A DNA stretch of 64,000 nucleotides from Lutimaribacter salitolerans (GCF_042677865.1 NZ_JBHUDD010000057.1:1-64000); one strand, 5' to 3'; shown: positions 14,978 through 23,735, counted from the first letter of the stretch. Notes: generated by a model from the sequence alone, not told the origin. Numbers and translations: made by a program.

Positions 14978-16213
14978 TCACATCTTCATCTGGGTGTATT
15001 TTTTCAACTCCATGCGCGCGATCTGGCGACGGTGCACCGCATCCGGCCCGTCTGCCAGCCGCAAGGTCCGCACCTGCGTCCATTTATGCGCCAGCGGCGT
15101 ATCCTGGCTGATCCCTTCGCCGCCATGCATCTGCACGGCCTCGTCGATCACCTTCAACGCCATGCGCGGTGCCACGGTCTTGATCATCGAAATCCACGGC
15201 GCGGCCGCCCGTGCATCACCCTGATCCATGTACCACGCCGCCTTGAGGCACAGCAGGCGGGCCTGCTCGATCTCCATCCGGCATTCCGCGATGATGTCAA
15301 AGTTGGCGCCAAGCTGTGCCAGAGGCTTGCCAAAGGCTTCGCGCTCAAGCGAGCGGCGGCACATCAGTTCCAGCGCCGATTCCGCCTGCCCGATCGCGCG
15401 CATGCAGTGGTGGATGCGCCCCGGTCCAAGACGCCCCTGCGAGATTTCAAAGCCGCGCCCTTCGCCCAGCAGCAGGTTTTCCGCCGGAACCCGCACGTCG
15501 GTGAACCGCATGTGCATGTGCCCATGCGGCGCGTCGTCATGGCCATAGACCTCCATCGCGCGCAGCTTTTCGATACCGGGCGTGTCAGCAGGCACCACGA
15601 TCATCGAATGGCGCTGGTGCTTGGGCGCGTCCTCGCCCCCGGTCTTGGCCATCACGATATAGACCTTGCAGCGCGGATCGCCCGCCCCGCTGGCCCACCA
15701 TTTCTCGCCGTTCAGCACATAGTCGTCGCCGTCGCGAACGCAGGACATCGAGATGTTGGTGGCATCCGAACTGGCCACATCCGGTTCCGTCATCAGGTAG
15801 GCCGAGCGGATTTCACCGGCCAGCAACGGCTTGAGCCACTGTTCCTTCATCGCCTCGGTGCCATACCGTTCGAACACTTCCATGTTGCCGGTGTCGGGGG
15901 CCGAACAATTGAACACCTCGGCACCCAAAGGCACGCGGCCCATTTCCTCGGCGAACTGGGCGTATTCCACCGTGCTCAGGCCAAAGCCCTTGTCGCTGTC
16001 GGTCAGCCAGAAGTTCCACAGCCCGTCGGCCTTGGCCTTGGCCTTGAGCCCTTCCAGAATCTCGGTCTGGCGCTCGGTGAAGGCCCAGCGGTCGCCTGTC
16101 GCGACCTCTTTTTCGTATTCATCGACCATCGGCGCGATCTCGTTGCGCACCATGTCCGCCACCCGCGCCAACAGCTTGCGATTCTCCTCGCGCATGCCGA
16201 AATTCATGTCCAT
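14978..16213 (-). CDS. acyl-CoA dehydrogenase family protein (ACAD10/11-like)
   Basis: A 411-aa FAD flavoenzyme that introduces the alpha-beta double bond into an acyl-CoA. An N-terminal helical domain (1-130) is followed by AYLMTEPDVASSDATN (about 137-152), the middle beta domain with YVLNGEKWWASG, and a C-terminal helical domain with QMHGGEGISQDTPLAHKW. No fatty-acid genes lie next to it, so its chain-length or branched substrate is unknown. The start has TGAGGAGGAG upstream. It converges with soxT. Confidence 0.88.
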   Translation of the reverse strand: MDMNFGMREENRKLLARVADMVRNEIAPMVDEYEKEVATGDRWAFTERQTEILEGLKAKAKADGLWNFWLTDSDKGFGLSTVEYAQFAEEMGRVPLGAEVFNCSAPDTGNMEVFERYGTEAMKEQWLKPLLAGEIRSAYLMTEPDVASSDATNISMSCVRDGDDYVLNGEKWWASGAGDPRCKVYIVMAKTGGEDAPKHQRHSMIVVPADTPGIEKLRAMEVYGHDDAPHGHMHMRFTDVRVPAENLLLGEGRGFEISQGRLGPGRIHHCMRAIGQAESALELMCRRSLEREAFGKPLAQLGANFDIIAECRMEIEQARLLCLKAAWYMDQGDARAAAPWISMIKTVAPRMALKVIDEAVQMHGGEGISQDTPLAHKWTQVRTLRLADGPDAVHRRQIARMELKKYTQMKM

Positions 16214-16352
16214 CGTCCGCTCCTCCTCAGACCAGTTCCAATATGCGAAATACTATTTCGCAACCATATCAGCACGTCACGTCAAGGATGAAAAGCACCA
16301 AGCCGCACGACGGGGCGTCACACGGCCATCAGACCTGGATGAAAGGGAATAA

Positions 16353-16439
16353 TGGTGCGGCCGGCGAGACTCGAACTCGCACGAGTGTTACCTCACAGCG
16401 ACCTCAACGCTGCGCGTCTACCAATTCCGCCACGGCCGC
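16353..16439 (-). tRNA. tRNA-Leu (anticodon GAG)
   Basis: The minus strand gives an 87-nt class II tRNA: acceptor GCGGCCG/CGGCCGC with encoded CCA, D-arm GGCGGAATTGGTAGACGC, anticodon stem CAGCG/CGCTG with loop TTGAGGT (anticodon GAG), an extra arm and T-arm GCGAGTTCGAGTCTCGC. It decodes CUC/CUU. No integrase is seen beside this copy. Confidence 0.97.
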
Positions 16440-16529
16440 AGACCTTGACTTGGTCAACGGGCGTATAGACGAGGCTTGCCGCGATGTGAAGGGCCAAAAA
16501 CAGCCCCCCGCCCGGATTTTCCCCGGGCG

Positions 16530-17033
16530 TCAGGTGCGGCCCATCAGCATGCGGATATGGTCGGGCCGCCGCATCCCCCAGACCAGCGCCAGCAGGCACG
16601 CAGCGGCGGCCGTGGCGACAAACCCCGCCATCGGCCCGGCGGGAAACAGGATCGCGTTCATGATCCGGCCCGGCAGCAGGGTGAACAGCCCCGGGATGCC
16701 CATGCCAAAGACATACAGCGACAGCATCGTGCTGCGATGGTCCGCCACTCGACCAGCGCGGACATGCGCCACCCCGGCCCACAATCCAACCAGCGTGGCA
16801 ATGGACAGCGCATGGATCGGGCTGAAGGGACCGATCAGGCGGATGGTGTAGATGAACAGCGAACTCAGGGCGGTGGCCGCCATGGCCGCCACCCACACCC
16901 GGCCCACGACCCGGTGCACCAGATCGCGCCGGCGCCGCAGCATGGCCACAGGCCCCAGACCAAGCGCGAGCAGCGCAGCCACGATATGAAGCTGAACGAT
17001 CAAAGGCGCGTCGAAGAAGGGTGCGAGGGTCAT
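16530..17033 (-). CDS. DUF2306-type membrane protein
   Basis: A 167-aa protein with about four to five hydrophobic helices. The first part, LIVQLHIVAALLALGLGPVAMLRRRRDLVHRVVGRVWVAAM, has the His-containing HxxxA...HRxxGR pattern of the DUF2306 family; a further His occurs in ADHRSTMLSLYVFG. The function is unknown; the conserved histidines suggest a cofactor or metal. It is divergent from the LytTR-domain gene and the two starts are about 100 bp apart, which hints that the regulator may control it. Nothing in the promoter sequence proves that. Confidence 0.7.
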   Translation of the reverse strand: MTLAPFFDAPLIVQLHIVAALLALGLGPVAMLRRRRDLVHRVVGRVWVAAMAATALSSLFIYTIRLIGPFSPIHALSIATLVGLWAGVAHVRAGRVADHRSTMLSLYVFGMGIPGLFTLLPGRIMNAILFPAGPMAGFVATAAAACLLALVWGMRRPDHIRMLMGRT

Positions 17034-17137
17034 GGCGTTTTCCTTTCCTTTTGCTATACCCGGATGCAGTGACAGCAGGCATGGCAGCCGCCCCGCCGCC
17101 GCTCAAACCCGACTACGCCGAAAGACGGAGGATGTTC

Positions 17138-17920
17138 GTGAAATCCGGGGCACTGCAATTCGCGCTTCGTGAAACACGGGCGATCCTGACCCGCCGCATG
17201 GTGCTGGGCGGGTTGGCCGTGGCCATCGTGATTCTGACCCTCTCGGCCCCGTTCGGAACGGATGACACCCTGGCCCCGGCCCCGCGCGCGGCCTATTGGG
17301 CCACGGTGGTGGTGCTGACCTACACCGCGGGCGTTCTGGTGAACCGGCTCTTTGCCGGCAATGGCTGGGGCGAGGGGGCTTGGCGGATCGTGTCTGTCCT
17401 TGTGACCGCTCTGGTGGCCACCGTGATCGTGCTGGCGCTGAACTATGTCACCTTCGACCGCACGCCACTGGGGATGCATGCAGGCTGGTTCCTGACAGTC
17501 GAGATTCTGGTCGTGGCGGTGCTGGTCTCGGCGGGGCTGTATGTCTGGACCAGACCGGCCCCCGACACCGGGGAAACATCGCCCCGTCCCCCTGCCCTGC
17601 TCGACCGGCTGCCGCTGGACAGGCGCGGGCCATTGGTGGCGATCTCGGTGCAGGATCACTATGTGCAGGTGATCACGACGCGCGGGCAGGACCTGGTGCT
17701 GATGCGGTTGGGCGATGCGATACGCGAAACCGGCGATGTGCCGGGCTTGCAGGTGCACCGCTCGCACTGGGTGGCGCTGGATCAGGTCCGCGCGGCCAGA
17801 CGCACGGGCGAGCGTGCGGTGCTGACCATGACCGGCGGGCAAGAGATCCCCGTCAGCCGCACCTACCTGCCCGCGATCAAGGACGCCGGGCTGCTGCCCA
17901 AAGGTAAGGATACCCCATGA
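17138..17920 (+). CDS. membrane-anchored LytTR-domain transcriptional regulator
   Basis: About 260 aa. Four hydrophobic helices occupy residues 20-150 (MVLGGLAVAIVILTL, ATVVVLTYTAGVLV, IVSVLVTALVATVIVLAL, VEILVVAVLVSAGLYVW), followed by a C-terminal LytTR DNA-binding domain with LVAISVQDHYVQVITTRGQDLVLMRLGDAI and VHRSHWVAL. GTG at 17138 is chosen because GGAGG lies 6 nt upstream; that same GGAGG abuts an ATG at 17132 and so cannot serve it. It is a one-component membrane sensor-regulator with an unknown signal. The end overlaps the DsbA-family gene (ATGA), so it probably heads an operon with that gene and lipB. Confidence 0.78.
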   Translation: MKSGALQFALRETRAILTRRMVLGGLAVAIVILTLSAPFGTDDTLAPAPRAAYWATVVVLTYTAGVLVNRLFAGNGWGEGAWRIVSVLVTALVATVIVLALNYVTFDRTPLGMHAGWFLTVEILVVAVLVSAGLYVWTRPAPDTGETSPRPPALLDRLPLDRRGPLVAISVQDHYVQVITTRGQDLVLMRLGDAIRETGDVPGLQVHRSHWVALDQVRAARRTGERAVLTMTGGQEIPVSRTYLPAIKDAGLLPKGKDTP

Positions 17921-18576
17921 CCACTCCGCAGATCCGTGTCGATATCGTGTCCGATGTCATGTGCCCCTGGTGCATCATCGGCTACCTTGAGCTTGAGCAG
18001 GCCTCCCGCCAGACCGGCATCGGGCTGGGGGTGCGCTGGCATCCGTTCGAGTTGAACCCCGACATGCCGCCCGAGGGCGAGGACATGACCGGTCACATCA
18101 CCCGCAAATATGGCATCACGAATGAGCAAAGCGCGCAGAACCGCGCGGCATTGCAGGATCGCGGTGCCGCGCTCGGGTTCACCTTTGCCTTCGGGCCCGG
18201 GATGCGGATGCGCAACTCGTTCCGCGCGCATCAGCTGATCGACTGGGCCGAGGGCCACGGCGCGCAGCACGCGGTCAAGCTGGCGCTGCTGACGGCGCAT
18301 TTCACCGACAACCGCAATGTCGACGACCCGGAGGTGCTGGCCGCGATCGCCGCCGAAACCGGTCTGGATGCCGAGGCCGCCCGCGCGGCCATTGACAGCG
18401 AAAGCCATGCCGATCCGGTGCGCCGCAGCCAAGCGTTCTGGCATCAGCAGGGCGTGACGGGCGTGCCCGCGATGGTGTTTGATCAGAAATACCTGTTCAC
18501 CGGGGCGCAGGGTGTGGCGCAATACGCGCAGATCCTGCAACAACTGGCCACGCAGACGGAACAGGCGCATGGTTGA
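17917..18576 (+). CDS. DsbA-family oxidoreductase (FrnE-like)
   Basis: A 219-aa cytoplasmic thioredoxin-fold protein with the DsbA/FrnE insertion. The active site is C16-P-W-C19 (SDVMCPWCIIG), and the cis-Pro is in GVTGVPAMVFDQKYLFTGAQ. No signal peptide is visible. FrnE-type proteins act as protein disulfide isomerases linked to oxidative stress tolerance, or as polyketide-type oxidoreductases; the substrate is not known. Both ends overlap neighbours by a few bases, so it is co-translated with the LytTR gene and lipB. Confidence 0.85.
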   Translation: MTTPQIRVDIVSDVMCPWCIIGYLELEQASRQTGIGLGVRWHPFELNPDMPPEGEDMTGHITRKYGITNEQSAQNRAALQDRGAALGFTFAFGPGMRMRNSFRAHQLIDWAEGHGAQHAVKLALLTAHFTDNRNVDDPEVLAAIAAETGLDAEAARAAIDSESHADPVRRSQAFWHQQGVTGVPAMVFDQKYLFTGAQGVAQYAQILQQLATQTEQAHG

Positions 18577-19252
18577 ATGGATCATCTCGGACGGGCTGAC
18601 CGATTACGACCACGCCTGCCAGGTGATGGAGGACCGCGCCGCCGCCATCGCCAGCGGTGACGCCCCCGAGGCGATCTGGCTGCTGGAGCATCCGCCGCTC
18701 TACACCGCCGGCACCAGCGCCCGACCTGCCGACCTGGTCGATCCCGGCCGGTTTCCAGTTCACCCCAGCAAGCGCGGCGGGCAGTATACCTATCACGGGC
18801 CGGGGCAGCGCGTGGTGTATGTGATGCTGAACGTCGGCCAGCGCGGGCACGATGTGCGCAGTTTTGTCCAGCAGCTCGAGGCCTGGGTGATCGCCACCCT
18901 GTCCGAGTTCAACGTCACCGGCGAAATCCGCGAAGGGCGCGTGGGCGTCTGGGTGCCGCGCCCGGACAAGCCGCTGACGGCGGCGGGCACCGTGGCCGAG
19001 GACAAGATCGCCGCCATCGGCATCCGACTGCGCAAATGGATCAGCTTTCATGGCATCTCGATCAACGTCGACCCGGACCTGACACATTTTTCCGGCATCG
19101 TCCCCTGTGGCATCACCGATCACGGGGTGACGAGCCTTGTCGACCTCGGCCTTCCGGTCACCATGGCCGATGTCGACCTTGCCCTGCAGCGCGGCTTCGG
19201 GCAGGTGTTCGGTGAGGCACCCGCGGATGGGCGAATTGCCGCGCGGGGATGA
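18569..19252 (+). CDS. lipB: octanoyltransferase LipB
   Basis: A 227-aa enzyme transferring octanoyl from acyl carrier protein to lipoyl domains, the first step of de novo lipoate synthesis. The family signature RGGQYTYHGPGQRVVY (about 69-84) is present; the catalytic lysine is K146 (EDKIAAIG) and the acyl-thioester cysteine is C180 (GIVPCGITDHGVTSL). The ATG at 18569 overlaps the upstream gene by 8 nt. Length matches LipB. It is followed by a separate promoter for cytochrome c550. Confidence 0.94.
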   Translation: MVEWIISDGLTDYDHACQVMEDRAAAIASGDAPEAIWLLEHPPLYTAGTSARPADLVDPGRFPVHPSKRGGQYTYHGPGQRVVYVMLNVGQRGHDVRSFVQQLEAWVIATLSEFNVTGEIREGRVGVWVPRPDKPLTAAGTVAEDKIAAIGIRLRKWISFHGISINVDPDLTHFSGIVPCGITDHGVTSLVDLGLPVTMADVDLALQRGFGQVFGEAPADGRIAARG

Positions 19253-19269
19253 CCGCCCGAAAAATGCCA

Positions 19270-19297
19270 TTGCACACCGACCCATACACGTTATTCT
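19270..19297 (+). promoter_or_regulatory. candidate sigma70 promoter of cytochrome c550 gene
   Basis: TTGCAC (19270-19275), 16-nt spacer, TATTCT (19292-19297), about 30 nt before the start codon. The hexamers are good matches for alphaproteobacterial housekeeping promoters, and the position is the only intergenic stretch after lipB. Confidence 0.45.
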
Positions 19298-19327
19298 ACA
19301 GCAATCTATGTCCAGCCATCGGAGAAT

Positions 19328-19744
19328 ATGATGAACAAGTTTCTGACAGCCGCAGCCCTCGTGGCCCTTGCCGCTCCGGCCTTCGCCGAAGGCGATGCCG
19401 CGAAGGGTGAAAAGGAATTCAACAAGTGCAAGGCCTGCCACATGATCGTGGCGGATGACGGCACCGAGATCGTGAAGGGCGGCCGCACAGGCCCCAACCT
19501 CTACGGCATCATCGGTCGCGTGGCCGGCTCGGTCGAGGATTTCCGCTATGGCAAGGGCCTTGAAGCCGCAGCCGAAGCCGGCTTCGAATGGACCGAGGAA
19601 GCCATGGTGGAATACGTGGTCGACCCCAAGGCATGGCTGGACGCACAGGGCTATCCCGACCAGTCCAAGATGACCTTCAAGCTGCGCAAGGGCGGCGAGG
19701 ACGTGGCGGCCTATCTGGCGTCGCTGACACCTGCCGACAGCTGA
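19328..19744 (+). CDS. periplasmic cytochrome c550 (class I c-type)
   Basis: A 138-aa soluble cytochrome with signal peptide residues 1-20 (LVALAAPAFA), heme motif CKACH (34-38), and the distal Met in QSKMTFKLR. Insertions around GTEIVKGGRTGPNLYGIIGR and DFRYGKGLEAAAEAG match the larger cytochrome c2/c550 type of Paracoccus and Rhodobacter. It shuttles electrons from bc1 and, in Sox bacteria, from SoxXA/SoxCD to terminal oxidases. Two consecutive ATGs exist; GGAG is better placed for the second (19331). Next to ctaD, its likely electron acceptor. A strong terminator follows. Confidence 0.9.
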   Translation: MMNKFLTAAALVALAAPAFAEGDAAKGEKEFNKCKACHMIVADDGTEIVKGGRTGPNLYGIIGRVAGSVEDFRYGKGLEAAAEAGFEWTEEAMVEYVVDPKAWLDAQGYPDQSKMTFKLRKGGEDVAAYLASLTPADS

Positions 19745-19764
19745 CCGCTGCACTAACATTCCTG

Positions 19765-19800
19765 AAAAGCCGCCGGCGCCACCCGCCCGGCGGCTTTTTT
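19765..19800 (+). terminator. intrinsic terminator after cytochrome c550
   Basis: Stem AAGCCGCCGG / CCGGCGGCTT followed by TTTTT, 20 nt past the stop codon. A classic rho-independent terminator separating the cytochrome from ctaD. Confidence 0.88.
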
Positions 19801-19868
19801 AATGCAATTGCAATGATTTGACGGGCATCCTGCGACCATCGGGCCAAGCCGGGGTGCGACAATTAATG

Positions 19869-19882
19869 TTGATCCAGATCAA
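19869..19882. promoter_or_regulatory. FNR/FnrL-type box upstream of ctaD
   Basis: TTGAT-CCAG-ATCAA is a perfect 14-bp palindrome matching the FNR/FnrL consensus TTGAT-N4-ATCAA. It lies about 102 bp before the ctaD start. FNR-type regulators respond to oxygen; repression of the low-affinity aa3 oxidase under low oxygen is a plausible outcome, but the promoter position relative to the box is not evident. A DNR-type NO regulator reads similar sites. Confidence 0.7.
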
Positions 19883-19983
19883 CATACGGCATTGCCGCTG
19901 CCCCTCAGCCATTCTAAAAAGCGAATGGATAGCCATGCGGCACTCGCCTGCCGCATACCACGGGACACAACAGGAGGCAGACA

Positions 19984-21657
19984 ATGGCAGACGCAGCCAT
20001 TCATGGCCACGATCATGAAGATCAGCGCGGGTTCTTCACCCGCTGGTTCATGTCGACCAACCACAAGGACATCGGTATTCTGTACCTGATCACCTCGGCT
20101 TTTGTCGGTCTGATCTCGGTATTGTTCACCGTCTACATGCGCATGGAGCTGATGGAGCCCGGCGTGCAATACATGTGCCTCGAAGGCGCAAGGTTCATTC
20201 CGGACGCCGCGCGCGAATGCACGCCCAACGGACACCTGTGGAACGTGATGATCACCTATCACGGCGTCCTGATGATGTTCTTCGTGGTGATCCCGGCACT
20301 GTTCGGCGGCTTTGGCAACTACTTCATGCCGTTGCAGATCGGTGCGCCGGACATGGCGTTCCCGCGCATGAACAACCTGTCCTACTGGATGTTCGTCGCA
20401 GGCACGGCGCTTGGCGTCGCCTCGCTTCTGGCACCGGGCGGCAATGACCAGCTGGGCTCGGGCGTCGGTTGGGTGCTTTATCCGCCGCTCTCGACGCTCG
20501 AAACCGGGATGTCGCTCGATCTGGCGATCTTTGCGGTCCACGTGTCGGGCGCAAGCTCGATCCTGGGCGCGATCAACATGATCACCACCTTCCTGAACAT
20601 GCGCGCGCCGGGGATGACCCTGTTCAAGGTACCGCTGTTTGCGTGGTCGATCTTCGTCACCGCATGGCTGATCCTGCTGGCGCTGCCGGTTCTGGCCGGT
20701 GCCATCACCATGCTGCTGACAGACCGCAACTTCGGCACGACCTTCTTCGATCCGGCCGGTGGCGGTGACCCTGTGCTGTACCAGCACATCCTGTGGTTCT
20801 TTGGCCACCCCGAGGTGTATATCATCATCCTGCCCGGCTTCGGCATCATCAGCCACGTCATCTCGACCTTCTCGCGCAAGCCGATCTTCGGCTACCTGCC
20901 GATGGTCTGGGCGATCATCGCGATCGGCGTGCTGGGCTTTGTCGTCTGGGCGCACCACATGTACACCGTGGGCATGTCGCTGACCCAGCAAAGCTACTTC
21001 ATGCTGGCTACGATGGTGATCGCTGTGCCAACAGGCGTGAAGGTGTTCAGCTGGATCGCCACGATGTGGGGCGGCTCGATCGAGTTCAAGACGCCGATGC
21101 TCTGGGCGTTCGGGTTCCTGTTCCTGTTCACCGTTGGCGGCGTGACCGGCGTGGTGCTGTCGCAGGCCGGCGTCGACCGTGCCTATCACGACACCTACTA
21201 CGTGGTGGCACATTTCCACTACGTGATGAGCCTGGGTGCCGTGTTCGCGATCTTTGCCGGGATTTACTTCTACTTCGGCAAGATGACGGGCCGTCACTAT
21301 CCCGAATGGGCCGGCAAGCTGCATTTCTGGGCGATGTTCATCGGGGCAAACCTGACGTTCTTCCCGCAGCACTTCCTGGGCCGTCAGGGCATGCCGCGCC
21401 GCTACATCGACTACCCCGAGGCGTTCGCGCTGTGGAACTGGTGGTCGTCCGTGGGGGCCTTCATCAGCTTCGCCAGCTTCGTGTTCTTCTTCGGTGTGAT
21501 CGCCTATTCGCTGCTGCGCGGCCCCAAGGTGACCCAGAACAACTACTGGAACGAATACGCCGACACGCTGGAATGGACCCTGCCCAGCCCGCCGCCCGAG
21601 CACACGTTCGAGCAGCTTCCCAAGCGCGAGGACTGGGACAAGAGCCACGCCCACTAA
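19984..21657 (+). CDS. ctaD: cytochrome c oxidase aa3 subunit I
   Basis: A 557-aa, 12-helix heme-copper oxidase subunit I. Visible ligands and channels: heme a His in TYHGVLMMFF; CuB/Tyr motif WFFGHPEVYIIILPGFGIISH; HH pair in WAHHMYTVGM; heme a3/a His in VVAHFHYVMSLG; K-channel residues nearby. It reduces oxygen and pumps protons in the cytoplasmic membrane. AGGAGG lies 9 nt before ATG. Subunits II and III are not in this window, so this is a stand-alone ctaD, as in many Rhodobacteraceae. A 21-bp-scale hairpin terminator follows. Confidence 0.97.
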   Translation: MADAAIHGHDHEDQRGFFTRWFMSTNHKDIGILYLITSAFVGLISVLFTVYMRMELMEPGVQYMCLEGARFIPDAARECTPNGHLWNVMITYHGVLMMFFVVIPALFGGFGNYFMPLQIGAPDMAFPRMNNLSYWMFVAGTALGVASLLAPGGNDQLGSGVGWVLYPPLSTLETGMSLDLAIFAVHVSGASSILGAINMITTFLNMRAPGMTLFKVPLFAWSIFVTAWLILLALPVLAGAITMLLTDRNFGTTFFDPAGGGDPVLYQHILWFFGHPEVYIIILPGFGIISHVISTFSRKPIFGYLPMVWAIIAIGVLGFVVWAHHMYTVGMSLTQQSYFMLATMVIAVPTGVKVFSWIATMWGGSIEFKTPMLWAFGFLFLFTVGGVTGVVLSQAGVDRAYHDTYYVVAHFHYVMSLGAVFAIFAGIYFYFGKMTGRHYPEWAGKLHFWAMFIGANLTFFPQHFLGRQGMPRRYIDYPEAFALWNWWSSVGAFISFASFVFFFGVIAYSLLRGPKVTQNNYWNEYADTLEWTLPSPPPEHTFEQLPKREDWDKSHAH

Positions 21658-21685
21658 AGGCCATGCTCTGACCCAAGACGAATCG

Positions 21686-21713
21686 GGGCCCGGACATGCG
21701 TTCGGGCCCTTTT
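21686..21713 (+). terminator. intrinsic terminator after ctaD
   Basis: Stem GGGCCCG / CGGGCCC with a 10-nt loop and TTTT, beginning 28 nt past the ctaD stop. Confidence 0.82.
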
Positions 21714-21730
21714 CAGTTCAAGCCACCCAG

Positions 21731-22249
21731 ATGCAGGACATCATGCCCTATCGCTGGACCGACACCACCACGACCGAGCGCCAGTTGGAACTGTGGCCGC
21801 ACCGCTCGCTGCCCCGGCGCGGATTTGCCGCCTTCATCCTTGCGACATTCACCCTGATCACCATCCCGCTCTACCCGCTGCTGGGCACATTCGTGCTGTG
21901 GGGGCTGCTGCCATTCCTGCTGATGGCGGTGGGGGCGCTGTGGTGGGCGCTGGAGCGCAGCTATCGTGATGGCGAAATCCTCGAAGTGCTGCGGCTGAGC
22001 CCGCAGGACATTAGCCTGACCCGCACCAAGCGCAACACCGCGCCGCAGGAATGGCAGGCCAACAGCTATTGGGTGCGCCCTGAACTGCACCAGACCGGCG
22101 GGCCGGTGCCCAATTATGTCACGCTCAAGGGCAATGGCCGCACCGTGGAAATCGGGGCATTCCTGTCCGAGGACGAGCGCCGCGCGCTTTATGGCGAACT
22201 GGCCAGCGCGCTGGCACAGGCCCGCGCCGACGGCCCACCGGCGGGCTAA
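21731..22249 (+). CDS. DUF2244 integral membrane protein
   Basis: A 172-aa protein with two adjacent membrane helices (FAAFILATFTLITIPLYPLLG and FVLWGLLPFLLMAVGALWWAL, about residues 31-75) followed by a soluble C-terminal domain with VTLKGNGRTVEIGAFLSEDERRALY, the pattern of DUF2244. The family often lies near cytochrome oxidase or respiratory genes; a role in oxidase biogenesis is possible but unproven. An internal ATG at 21743 is an alternative start. It converges with the carnitine dehydrogenase gene with a 10-bp gap. Confidence 0.75.
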   Translation: MQDIMPYRWTDTTTTERQLELWPHRSLPRRGFAAFILATFTLITIPLYPLLGTFVLWGLLPFLLMAVGALWWALERSYRDGEILEVLRLSPQDISLTRTKRNTAPQEWQANSYWVRPELHQTGGPVPNYVTLKGNGRTVEIGAFLSEDERRALYGELASALAQARADGPPAG

Positions 22250-22259
22250 GGCCTTCACA

Positions 22260-23735
22260 CTATCGCGGCGCACCCACCGCCCGGCCTGCCCCCTCGGGCC
22301 AGGGCTGCGCGGCCTGCGCCTCGGCCAACCGCTTCAGCGGGCCGGCAATGGCAGGTGGCGGCGGTGAGGCCCGCCGCGTCGCCAGATCGACATGCAGCAG
22401 CATATGCTCGCCCGTCGCCAGCAGCCGCGCACCGGATCGCATCTCGTGCCACAGGTGCATCTTCTTGCCCGCCCCCGCCAGAACCCGCGTGTGCACGGTG
22501 ACCGGTGCCCCCGCGCGCACCTCGTCCAGATGCCGGATATGGGTTTCGGCGGTAAAGAAACTGCCGCCCGACGCGATATAGGCGGCATCGCAGCCCACCA
22601 TCTTCATCAACCGGTCGGTCGCCTGCCCGAAGGCATCCAGATACCGCGCCTCGGTCATGTGGCCGTTATAGTCGATCCAGTCCAGCGGCACGGTGCGGGT
22701 CAGGGTCAGCACCGGCTGGCCCGGATCGGTCAGATCGTCGGCATGGGCCACCAGCCCCGCCGCGTCCTCGCGGGCGGCATCATGGGCATTCTGCACCGCC
22801 CCCGCGCCCCAGTCATTCGCCGCCAGCGCCCGCATCATGCCCACCAGGTTGGCATCGCGGATACGCTCCAACTCGCGGATCGTGTGCGCGCCCGACTGCG
22901 CGTCAGACTGATCGGCGATGCGCGTGATCAGGTCCTCGGTCAGCTCGGGCACATCCACCAGACGGGTCCAGGGCCAGGCCAGCGCCGGGCCGAACTGCGC
23001 CATGAAATGCCGCATCCCCGCCTCGCCGCCCGCGATGCGATAGGTCTCGAACAGGCCCATCTGCGCCCAGCGCAGGCCAAACCCGTATCGGATCGCATCG
23101 TCAATCTCTTCGGTCGTGGCGATGCCGTCGCGCACCAGCCACAGCGCCTCGCGCCAGACCGATTCCAGCAGCCGGTCGGCGATATGCGCGTCGATCTCGG
23201 CCTTGATATGCAGCGGCCGCATCCCCAGCCCGCGCAGGACATCGCAGGCCCGCGCGATCATGGCCGCGTCATTGGCGGGCGACCCCACTACCTCGACCAG
23301 CGGCAGCAGGTAGACCGGGTTGAACGGATGGGCCACAACGATCTGCCCCGCCAGCGCCTGGCCTGCCTGCAATTGAGACGGCTTGAACCCAGATGTGGAC
23401 GAGCCGACAATCGCCCCCGCCGCCACATGCCCGGCCAATTCGGCATAGACGCGATGCTTCAGATCCAGCCGTTCGGGCACGCTCTCCTGTATCCACGCCG
23501 CCCCTACCACGGCCTCGGCCAGGGACTCGCACAGCGTCAGACGTCCCTCGGGCGGCAGCGCCACGTCGCCCAGCCCCGGCAGAGCGCGTCGGGCGTTGTC
23601 CAGCACCGCCTCCAGCTTGCGCGCGGCGTCCGGGCCCGGATCGAACACCGCCACGTCCCAGCCGTTCAGCACGAACCGCGCGGCCCAGCCGCCGCCGATC
23701 ACACCGCCGCCGATGATGGCCGCCTTGCCCGTCAT
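22260..23735 (-). CDS. lcdH: L-carnitine 3-dehydrogenase fused to hotdog thioesterase
   Basis: A 491-aa bifunctional protein. Residues 1-310 are a 3-hydroxyacyl-CoA-dehydrogenase-type NAD enzyme with AIIGGGVIGGGWAARF (5-20), SSTSGFKPSQL and VAHPFNPVYLLPLVEVV (catalytic His-Pro-Phe-Asn region). Residues about 345-480 are a 4HBT hotdog domain beginning VPLDWIDYNGHMTEARYLDAF. This arrangement is known for carnitine dehydrogenases of rhizobia and roseobacters, where the thioesterase acts on betainyl-CoA, so dehydrocarnitine formation and release of glycine betaine are coupled to the BKACE enzyme two genes upstream. The start overlaps the lipoprotein stop by 4 nt. Confidence 0.85.
   Translation of the reverse strand: MTGKAAIIGGGVIGGGWAARFVLNGWDVAVFDPGPDAARKLEAVLDNARRALPGLGDVALPPEGRLTLCESLAEAVVGAAWIQESVPERLDLKHRVYAELAGHVAAGAIVGSSTSGFKPSQLQAGQALAGQIVVAHPFNPVYLLPLVEVVGSPANDAAMIARACDVLRGLGMRPLHIKAEIDAHIADRLLESVWREALWLVRDGIATTEEIDDAIRYGFGLRWAQMGLFETYRIAGGEAGMRHFMAQFGPALAWPWTRLVDVPELTEDLITRIADQSDAQSGAHTIRELERIRDANLVGMMRALAANDWGAGAVQNAHDAAREDAAGLVAHADDLTDPGQPVLTLTRTVPLDWIDYNGHMTEARYLDAFGQATDRLMKMVGCDAAYIASGGSFFTAETHIRHLDEVRAGAPVTVHTRVLAGAGKKMHLWHEMRSGARLLATGEHMLLHVDLATRRASPPPPAIAGPLKRLAEAQAAQPWPEGAGRAVGAPR

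Noticed and set aside
16367..16390. Repeat of the tRNA-Leu(CAA) 3' half as the second att site
   Set aside because: The match is only the shared T-arm of tRNA-Leu(GAG), which is an intact gene; no integrase or element lies between.
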